Both the position numbers and the translations under genes were made by a program. Positions 7,189 through 11,983 of a DNA stretch of 11,983 nucleotides are shown here, one piece after another. Within the stretch, counting starts at the first letter, position 1, and the number at the start of each line of letters is the position of its first letter. This DNA is from JBFKQC01 sp041627895 (GTDB lineage: Bacteria; Pseudomonadota; Alphaproteobacteria; Rhodobacterales; Rhodobacteraceae): contig JBFKQC010000095.1 in assembly GCA_041627895.1 (NCBI GenBank), positions 1-11,983 on the forward strand, in the 5' to 3' direction. A model generated the notes under the pieces. It saw only the letters and a list, made by a program, of their open reading frames with translations, was not told the DNA's origin and ran no database searches.

Positions 7189-8508
7189 TCAGATCACGGC
7201 CGAAATCGCGCGGTCGAGCTTGCCGGTCAGCTCGTCCAGCTGGTCGTCCTCGATGATGAAGGGCGGCGCCAGCAGGATGTGATCGCCCCGGCGCCCGTCG
7301 ATGGTGCCGGACATCGGGTAGCAGATCAGCCCCTCGGCAAAGGCCGCCTTCTTGATCTTGGCGGCGACGCCCCGGGCGGGGTCGAACGGGTCCTTGGTCT
7401 CGCGGTCGGCGACAAGCTCGATGCCGCGGAACAGGCCGCGGCCGCGGATGTCGCCCACGTGGCTGTGCTGGCCGAACCGGTCCTCAAGCCGCGCCGCAAG
7501 CTTCTCGCCCTGCTCGCGCACCCGCGGGATCAGCCCGCGGTCGAGGATCGCCGAGACCACCGCATGGCCGGCCGCGGCGGCGGCGGGATGGCCGAGATAG
7601 GTGTGCCCGTGCTGGAAGAAGCCCGAGCCCTGCGCGATGGCGTCGAAAATCTCGGCGGTGCACAGCATCGCGCCGATCGGCTGATACCCCGCGCCGAGGC
7701 CCTTGGCGATGCAGGCGATATCCGGGGCGACGCCGTCCTGTTCGCAGGCGAACAGGCTGCCGGTGCGGCCCATGCCGCACATCACCTCGTCGAGGATCAG
7801 GAGCACGCCGTGCCGGTCGCAGATCTCGCGGATGCGCTTGAAATAGCCGGGCGCCGGGGCCAGCGCGCCGGCGGTGGCGCCCACGACCGGCTCGGCCATG
7901 AAGGCCATCACGGTTTCCGGGCCGAGGCGCTGGATTTCGTCTTCCAGCGCGTCCGCCGCGCGCCTGCCATAGTCCTCGGCGCTCTCGTCGTCACGGCGGT
8001 AGCGGTATTCGTAGCACGGGTCGATATGGCTGACTTCCAGCAGCAGCGGACCGAACTGCTGGCGGCGCCACTCGTTGCCGCCGGCGCTGAGCGCGCCGAT
8101 CGTGTTGCCGTGATAGCTTTGCTTGCGCGCGATCAGCCGGGCGCGCTGCGGCTCGCCCTTCTCGACCCAGTATTGCCGGGCCAGCTTGATCGCCGACTCG
8201 GTCGCCTCGGACCCGCCCGAGACCAGATAGACCCGGTCGAGCCTGCCCGGTGCATGCTGGATCAGCAGATCGGCCAGCCGCTCGGCCGGCTCGGAGGTGA
8301 AGAACCCGGTATGGGCGAAGGCCAGCCGGTCGAGCTGTGACTTGATCGCCGCGGTGATCTCGGCGTCGCCGTGGCCGAGGCAGGACACCGCCGCGCCGCC
8401 GGAGCCGTCGAGATAGCGCTTGCCGTCCGCACCGATCAGGTAGCAGCCCTCGCCGCCGACGGCGACGGGGGGGACGGAATGGCAGTGGCGGGCAAAGATG
8501 TGCGACAT
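7189..8508 (-). CDS. class III PLP-dependent aminotransferase
   Basis: A 439-residue fold-type I aminotransferase of class III, the omega-amino acid/diamine transaminase group. Motifs in order: GSGGAAVSCLGH (35-46), the phosphate-binding SGGSEATESAIKLAR (97-111), SYHGNT (131-136) stacking on PLP, LILDEVMCGMGRTG (237-250) with the ring-binding aspartate, and catalytic Lys269 in CIAKGLGAGYQPIG. It is distinct from the neighbouring GabT and I cannot assign its substrate; candidates are beta-alanine, other omega-amino acids, polyamine-derived aldehydes or amino-sulfonates. The ATG at 8508 was chosen for the GAGGA site eight bases upstream; the longer open frame to 8760 is Arg/Pro-rich and spurious. 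It heads a three-gene operon and appears to have its own promoter. Confidence 0.92.
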   Translation of the reverse strand: MSHIFARHCHSVPPVAVGGEGCYLIGADGKRYLDGSGGAAVSCLGHGDAEITAAIKSQLDRLAFAHTGFFTSEPAERLADLLIQHAPGRLDRVYLVSGGSEATESAIKLARQYWVEKGEPQRARLIARKQSYHGNTIGALSAGGNEWRRQQFGPLLLEVSHIDPCYEYRYRRDDESAEDYGRRAADALEDEIQRLGPETVMAFMAEPVVGATAGALAPAPGYFKRIREICDRHGVLLILDEVMCGMGRTGSLFACEQDGVAPDIACIAKGLGAGYQPIGAMLCTAEIFDAIAQGSGFFQHGHTYLGHPAAAAAGHAVVSAILDRGLIPRVREQGEKLAARLEDRFGQHSHVGDIRGRGLFRGIELVADRETKDPFDPARGVAAKIKKAAFAEGLICYPMSGTIDGRRGDHILLAPPFIIEDDQLDELTGKLDRAISAVI

Positions 8509-8583
8509 GGGCTGGTCCTCGTTCCCCTGGTTTGCGGGTTTGCGCGGCCTTCCGGGCCGAAGGACCCCTGGCCGCGTCGTCGT

Positions 8584-8612
8584 AGCATAGACCGCGGAAC
8601 GCCGTGCCGCAA
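8584..8612 (-). promoter_or_regulatory. candidate promoter of the aminotransferase operon
   Basis: Minus-strand TTGCGG (8612-8607) and TATGCT (8589-8584) lie 17 bases apart; the -10 matches TATAAT at four of six positions. Transcription would begin near 8577, giving a leader of about 70 bases that contains a small CCTTC/GAAGG hairpin (8548-8563). The -35 is weak, so this is tentative, and read-through from gabT remains possible. Confidence 0.35.
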
Positions 8613-8668
8613 AGCGCGCCCCCTTGGGCGGCGTGCGGGCGGCCGCCGGGCGGGGGCGGAGGCCCGCA

Positions 8669-8701
8669 CCGCCGCAGCGCGAGGGACTTGCGCTGCGGCG
8701 G
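8669..8701. terminator. strong 12-bp perfect hairpin just after gabT
   Basis: CCGCCGCAGCGC (8669-8680) and its exact reverse complement (8690-8701) flank a nine-base centre that can extend the stem by three more pairs, leaving a three-base loop. It starts 22 bases past the gabT stop codon. No T-run follows on the minus strand, so it is not a textbook intrinsic terminator. It may be a Rho-assisted end, an mRNA-stabilising 3' structure, or an attenuator between gabT and the next operon. Confidence 0.55.
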
Positions 8702-8722
8702 GCCGGCGCCCGTTCGCGCGGA

Positions 8723-10207
8723 TCACTCCGCGGCGATGGACGCCTCGGCCGCAATGGCATCGGCCAGCGCGGCCTCGAAGATCGCGAGGCCCTCTTCGAT
8801 AATCGCGTCGGAGGCGGTCAGCGGCACCATGATCCGCACCGCGTTGCCGTGCATCCCGCAGGCGAGCAGGATCAGCCCGCGCTTCAGCGCCTGGCCGATC
8901 ACCCGCTTGGTGAACGCGGCGTCCGGCGCAGCGGTGTCGAAGTCGGTGACGAACTCGACCGCCACCATGGCGCCCAGCCCGCGGATGTCCCACATCCGGT
9001 AGGGCGCGACGCGGGCGCCCATCTCGGCGAAGCGGGCGCGGAAGGTTTCGCCCAGCGCGGCGGAACGCGCCAGCAGGCCCTCGGCCTCGATCGCCTCGAT
9101 CGCGGCCAGCGCGGCGGCGCAGGCCACCGGGTTGCCGCCATAGGTGCCGCCCAGCCCGCCGGGCGCCAGCGCGTCCATCACCTCGGCGCGGCCGACGACG
9201 CCGGCGATCGGATAGCCGCCGGCCATCGACTTGGCGACGGTGATCAGGTCGGGCGCGACGCCGGAATGCTCGACCGCGAACCAGGTGCCGGTGCGGGCGA
9301 AACCGGCCTGGATCTCGTCCGAGATCAGCAGGATCCCGTGCTTGTCGCAGATCGCCCTGAGCGCCTGCCACATCTCGGCCGGGACCGGGTGATAGCCGCC
9401 CTCGCCGAGCACCGGCTCGAGGATGATCGCGGCGACGCGGCTTGGGTCGGCGTCGGTCAGGAACAGGGTTTCCAGCCCCTTCAGCGCGTCCTCGACGGTC
9501 ACGCCGTTGCGCGCATCGGGGAACGGCGCGCGGAAGATGTCCGCCGGGAAGGGACCGACGTCCTTCTTGTAGGGCGACACCTTGCCGGTCAGGCCCAGCG
9601 TCATCAGCGTGCGGCCGTGATAGCCGCCCGCGAACGCGATGATGCCGGGGCGGCCGGTGGCGGCGCGGGCGATCTTGACGGCGTTCTCGACCGCCTCGGC
9701 GCCGGTGGTGACCAGGAGCGTCTTCTTGGCGAAATCGCCCGGCGCCAGCGCGTTCAGCTTTTCGGCCAGCGCGACGTAGGGCTCGTAGGGCACCACCTGG
9801 AACGAGGTGTGGGTATAGGCGTCTTCCTGGCGCTTGGCGGCCTCGATCACCCTGGGGTGGCGGTGGCCGGTGTTCAGCACCGCGATGCCGCCGGCGAAGT
9901 CGATGTAGCGGTTGCCCTCGACGTCCCACAATTCGGCATTCTCGGCGCGCGCGGCGAAGACCGGCGCGGCGGATGCGACGCCGCGGGCGACGGCGGCCTC
10001 GCGCCGGGCCAGCAGCGCGGCGTTGCTTTCGCCGGTCGCGGCGGGGGCGGCCGCCCGGGTCCCGGTGGCCTGGGCCGTAGTCGCCATGGCCTCGGGCGCT
10101 TTGGCCTCGGGCGCCTTGACCTCGGGGGCGGCCTTCGGCGCGGCGGCCCTGGGCTGGCGCTTCGGCTTGGCGGCGGCAGGCTTGCGGGTCTTGGTCTTGG
10201 TGGTCAT
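8723..10207 (-). CDS. gabT: 4-aminobutyrate aminotransferase GabT with N-terminal tail
   Basis: GabT moves the amino group of GABA to 2-oxoglutarate, giving succinic semialdehyde and glutamate. From about residue 60 the protein follows the E. coli GabT sequence closely: WDVEGNRYIDFAGGIAVLNTGH (94-115), TLLVTTGAEAVENAVKIARAA (163-183), GGYHGRT (194-200), DEIQAGFARTGT (297-308), catalytic Lys326 in TVAKSMAGGYPIAG, and GGLGGTYGGNP (350-360). Odd feature: the first 59 residues are a Lys/Ala/Pro-rich, probably disordered tail absent from ordinary GabT of about 426 residues. The ATG at 10207 is favoured by GGAG six bases upstream and a well-placed promoter; an internal ATG at residue 41 would give a shorter tail. 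The gene is divergent from a PuuR-like regulator, which probably controls it. No semialdehyde dehydrogenase gene is in view. Confidence 0.94.
   Translation of the reverse strand: MTTKTKTRKPAAAKPKRQPRAAAPKAAPEVKAPEAKAPEAMATTAQATGTRAAAPAATGESNAALLARREAAVARGVASAAPVFAARAENAELWDVEGNRYIDFAGGIAVLNTGHRHPRVIEAAKRQEDAYTHTSFQVVPYEPYVALAEKLNALAPGDFAKKTLLVTTGAEAVENAVKIARAATGRPGIIAFAGGYHGRTLMTLGLTGKVSPYKKDVGPFPADIFRAPFPDARNGVTVEDALKGLETLFLTDADPSRVAAIILEPVLGEGGYHPVPAEMWQALRAICDKHGILLISDEIQAGFARTGTWFAVEHSGVAPDLITVAKSMAGGYPIAGVVGRAEVMDALAPGGLGGTYGGNPVACAAALAAIEAIEAEGLLARSAALGETFRARFAEMGARVAPYRMWDIRGLGAMVAVEFVTDFDTAAPDAAFTKRVIGQALKRGLILLACGMHGNAVRIMVPLTASDAIIEEGLAIFEAALADAIAAEASIAAE
10089..10133. repeat. 15-bp minisatellite inside the gabT tail
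   Basis: Two near-identical 15-base units (10089-10103 and 10104-10118, one difference, T versus C) and a third degenerate unit (10119-10133) share the core CCTCGGG. They encode the KAPEA-KAPEA repeat of the GabT N-terminal tail. Fifteen-base units keep the reading frame, so copy-number changes would lengthen or shorten the tail without breaking the enzyme. Confidence 0.75.
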
Positions 10208-10247
10208 GGAATGCTCCGGCTGACACGAACGAATATTGATCATAATT

Positions 10248-10275
10248 TTCATAGAGCGCTTAAAATAATTGTCAA
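10248..10275 (-). promoter_or_regulatory. gabT promoter
   Basis: Minus-strand TTGACA (10275-10270, a perfect -35) is followed after 16 bases by TATGAA (10253-10248). The start would be near 10241, about 34 bases before the ATG. The region is strikingly AT-rich against the GC-rich surroundings. A GCGCTTAA motif lies in the spacer and a TCAACC motif covers the -35, matching motifs at the opposite promoter. Confidence 0.65.
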
Positions 10276-10400
10276 CCGATTTCCCCCCGGAGGGCCTCTC
10301 GACCAGCCGGCGGCGGACCGAAGAACAGGTTAACCATCTGTAATCACGATATTTCTTTCCTGTTGACGCGGCCCTGCTTCCTGCGCTTAATATCTCAACC
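10256..10400. promoter_or_regulatory. repeated operator-like motifs between gabT and regulator
   Basis: The pair GCGCTTAA...TCAACC occurs twice in the same orientation: 10256-10263 with 10272-10277, and 10383-10390 with 10395-10400. A third TYAACC lies in the palindrome GGTTAACC (10328-10335). Each full copy covers the core of one of the two divergent promoters, as expected if the PuuR-like protein represses both. The binding role is inferred. Confidence 0.45.
10363..10392 (+). promoter_or_regulatory. promoter of the PuuR-like regulator gene
   Basis: TTGACG (10363-10368) and TTAATA (10387-10392) are 18 bases apart; a one-base shift gives TAATAT. The start would fall near 10399, about 28 bases before the TTG start codon. 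The -10 overlaps one arm of the inverted repeat at 10384-10412, consistent with autorepression. Confidence 0.55.
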
Positions 10401-10412
10401 ATTTGTTAAGCG
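10384..10412. promoter_or_regulatory. inverted repeat over regulator -10, candidate autoregulatory operator
   Basis: CGCTTAA (10384-10390) and TTAAGCG (10406-10412) are perfect inverted arms with 15 bases between them. Arm centres are 22 bases apart, about two helical turns, which suits a dimeric helix-turn-helix protein. It spans the -10 element and the likely transcription start of the regulator gene. Confidence 0.45.
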
Positions 10413-10426
10413 AAGGAAACGGCGCG

Positions 10427-10996
10427 TTGGATATCGGCAGCAGGCTCAGGGCGGTGCGAGAGGCGCGCGGGTTGTCGCAGCGCGATCTTGCCGGGCGTGC
10501 GGGGCTGACCAACGGCGCGATCTCGCTGATCGAGCAGGACAAATCCAGCCCCTCGGTCGCTTCGCTCAAGCGCCTGCTCGACGCGATCCCGATGACGATG
10601 TCCGAGTTCTTCTCGGTGGTCGAGGAGATCGGGCCGCCGAAGTATTTCTACGGCGCCGACGAGTTCGTCGAGCTGTCGCCGCAGGATGTCGGGCTGGGCA
10701 AGGGCGCGGCGCGGGTGTCGCTGCGCCAGCTGGGCAATGCTTCGAAACACACGCTGCAGGTGCTGCACGAGACCTATCCGCCGGGCGCCGATACCGGGCC
10801 GGACCTTCTGAGCCACGAGAGCGAAGAGGCCGGCGTCGTGGTCTCGGGAATCGTCGAGATCACCGTGGCAGACCAGGTCCGGGTGCTGAATCCGGGCGAC
10901 GGATACCTGTTCGACAGCCGCCTGCCGCACCGGTTCCGCAATATCGGCGACCGCGACTGCGTGATCGTCAGCGCCTGCACGCCGCCCACGTTCTGA
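10427..10996 (+). CDS. puuR: PuuR-like XRE/cupin transcriptional regulator
   Basis: The 189-residue product has an XRE-type helix-turn-helix at about 6-60 (RLRAVREARGLSQRDLAGRA, GLTNGAISLIEQDKSSPSVASLKRLL) and a small cupin sensor domain at about 112-183 ending SACTPPTF. Layout, length and many motifs (GLTN-AIS-IEQDK-SP, LSEFFS-like, ETY-PG, SA-TP-TF) match E. coli PuuR, repressor of putrescine use, which is relieved by putrescine. The effector here is likely a polyamine, GABA or a related amine, by inference. The start is TTG at 10427: it gives the standard MDIGSRLRA N terminus and has AAGGAAA at good spacing. Another TTG at 10403 would add eight residues but has no ribosome site. The gene is divergent from gabT across a 219-base promoter region, so gabT is the obvious target. 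Confidence 0.85.
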   Translation: MDIGSRLRAVREARGLSQRDLAGRAGLTNGAISLIEQDKSSPSVASLKRLLDAIPMTMSEFFSVVEEIGPPKYFYGADEFVELSPQDVGLGKGAARVSLRQLGNASKHTLQVLHETYPPGADTGPDLLSHESEEAGVVVSGIVEITVADQVRVLNPGDGYLFDSRLPHRFRNIGDRDCVIVSACTPPTF

Positions 10997-11045
10997 ATCG
11001 GAAAAATCCCAGTGAAAACAGCACACTTCGCAGAATTCGCGCCCT

Positions 11046-11069
11046 CGACGCCGCCTTGCAAGGGCGTCG
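11046..11069. terminator. hairpin downstream of regulator gene, possible terminator
   Basis: CGACGCC (11046-11052) and GGCGTCG (11063-11069) form a perfect seven-base-pair stem around ten bases that include most of the palindrome CCTTGCAAGG. It is 50 bases past the regulator stop codon. The following GTTCGG is not a T-tract, so termination is only possible, not shown. Confidence 0.35.
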
Positions 11070-11085
11070 GGTTCGGCGCGGATAT

Positions 11086-11132
11086 TGTCGCGAACGCATT
11101 GACGGTTGCCCGATGTCGCGACCGTGTTAACG
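11086..11132 (+). promoter_or_regulatory. 19-base direct repeat upstream of TAXI gene, candidate operator
   Basis: TGTCGCGAACGCATTGACG (11086-11104) and TGTCGCGACCGTGTTAACG (11114-11132) agree at 15 of 19 positions with a 28-base period. Each holds the palindrome TCGCGA; the first contains a -35-like TTGACG and the second a GTTAAC. Position 72-118 bases before the TAXI start codon fits a regulator site. No convincing -10 was found at standard spacing from the TTGACG. Confidence 0.45.
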
Positions 11133-11203
11133 TGAGCGGACAATGATCCGGCCGGCGGCAACGCCAGTCCAGGAAAGCAAAAAACCTAACCAGGGAGACT
11201 GAC

Positions 11204-11983
11204 ATGAAACTCTTCAAACTGACGGCGATCGCCGCGGCAGCCGCGCTTTGCGGCCAGGTCGCGACCGCGCAGGAGCGGTTCATCACCATCGGCACGGGCG
11301 GCCAGACCGGGGTCTATTTCGTGGTCGGGCAGTCGATCTGCCGGCTGGTGAACCGCGGCACCGCCGAGCACAACCTGAAATGCACCGCGCCGTCGACCGG
11401 CGGGTCGATCGCGAACATCAACGCGATCAAGGCGGGCGACATGGATATGGGCGTGGCCCAGTCCGACTGGCAGTTCCACGCCTATAACGGCTCGTCGCAG
11501 TTCGAGGAAGGCGGCGCCTTCGACAAGCTGCGCGCGGTATTCTCGGTGCACGGCGAGCCGTTCACCGTGGTGGCGCGCGCCGACAGCGGCATCGCATCTT
11601 TCGACGACATGTTCGGCAAGCGCGTGAACGTCGGCAACCCGGGCTCGGGCCAGCGCGCGACGATGGAAGTCGTGCTGGAAGCCGTGGGCAAGTCGACCGA
11701 CGACTTCGCGCTGGCGTCCGAATTGAAGCCGGCCGAGCAGTCGGCCGCGCTCGGCGACAACAAGGTGGATGCGATCATCTACACCGTCGGCCACCCGAAC
11801 GGGTCGATCCAGGAAGCCACCTCGACCGTCGACGCCAAGCTGGTCAGCGTGACCGGCGACGCCATCGACAAGCTGGTCGCCGACAACCCCTACTACGCCA
11901 AGGCCACGATCCCCGGCGGGCTCTACAAGGGCAACGACGCCGACGTGGAAACCTTCGGCGTGAAGGCGACCTTCGTGACCTCG
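11204..11983 (+). CDS. TAXI-family TRAP transporter solute-binding protein (3' partial)
   Basis: The frame runs off the right edge after 260 codons; family members are usually about 310-330 residues. Residues 1-22 form a Sec signal peptide (basic MKLFK, hydrophobic Ala-rich core, cleavage expected after ATA before QERF), so the mature protein is periplasmic. The mature part shows family hallmarks: FITIGTGGQTGVYFVVG (26-42), the TAPSTGGSIANINAIKAGDMDMGVAQSD block, VNVGNPGSGQRATME, and the DAIIYTVGHPNG segment. It would deliver a substrate, often a carboxylate or amino-acid-like molecule, to a fused TRAP permease whose gene should lie just beyond the window. The ligand cannot be read from sequence. 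GGGAGA six bases before the ATG supports the start. Confidence 0.92.
   Translation, partial: MKLFKLTAIAAAAALCGQVATAQERFITIGTGGQTGVYFVVGQSICRLVNRGTAEHNLKCTAPSTGGSIANINAIKAGDMDMGVAQSDWQFHAYNGSSQFEEGGAFDKLRAVFSVHGEPFTVVARADSGIASFDDMFGKRVNVGNPGSGQRATMEVVLEAVGKSTDDFALASELKPAEQSAALGDNKVDAIIYTVGHPNGSIQEATSTVDAKLVSVTGDAIDKLVADNPYYAKATIPGGLYKGNDADVETFGVKATFVTS

Noticed and set aside
5557..8340. Plus-strand open frame of 927 codons across the GltB-like and aminotransferase genes
   Set aside because: A by-product of third-position GC bias in the two real minus-strand genes; no ribosome site or domain is visible.
8509..8760. 84-residue N-terminal extension of the class III aminotransferase
   Set aside because: The extension is Arg/Pro-rich and covers the putative promoter, while the ATG at 8508 has a good ribosome site and gives a standard N terminus.
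8624..10333. Plus-strand open frame of 569 codons antisense to gabT
   Set aside because: Low-complexity Gly/Arg composition and complete overlap with a well-supported gabT.
10208..10402. Further N-terminal extension of gabT to 10402
   Set aside because: It would translate through the promoter region; the ATG at 10207 has its own ribosome site and lies downstream of a strong promoter.

Overview
The window reads as chromosomal DNA of a GC-rich alphaproteobacterium, most likely of the order Rhodobacterales. The evidence is the very high GC content with strong third-position bias, the hisB-hisH pairing, a TAXI-type TRAP transporter binding protein, and the protein sequences themselves. This taxonomic call is inference. 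There are no rRNA or tRNA genes, insertion sequences, phage genes or CRISPR arrays.

Layout, left to right. Bases 1-207 hold no gene, but contain a likely terminator for the his transcript. hisH and hisB (208-1492, minus) encode two histidine-biosynthesis enzymes behind a candidate promoter. A tiny plus-strand gene (1638-1877) encodes a stand-alone Lrp/AsnC ligand-binding (RAM) domain. It ends five bases from the end of a convergent 978-residue membrane protein with a patatin-like phospholipase core (1883-4819, minus). A three-gene minus-strand operon follows, transcribed from 8508 to 5019: a class III aminotransferase, a membrane-anchored glutamate-synthase-like FMN/Fe-S oxidoreductase, and a carboxymuconolactone-decarboxylase-fold protein whose start overlaps the preceding stop. 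Upstream lies gabT (8723-10207, minus), encoding GABA aminotransferase with an unusual N-terminal tail. gabT is divergent from a PuuR-like helix-turn-helix/cupin regulator (10427-10996, plus). The window closes inside a TAXI-family periplasmic binding protein gene (11204 onward, plus).

The right half is a plausible amine/amino-acid catabolism locus. A PuuR-like regulator faces gabT across an AT-rich intergenic region with two good sigma70-type promoters and repeated operator-like motifs. Next to it are a second class III aminotransferase and a glutamate-synthase-like enzyme; both types of enzyme normally handle glutamate or 2-oxoglutarate. The binding protein may import a carboxylate or amino-acid-like substrate. 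No defence system or clearly new multi-gene system is visible. The items most worth a second look are the motif order in the patatin protein, the Lys/Ala/Pro-rich GabT tail with its minisatellite, and the repeat architecture of the gabT/regulator promoter region.
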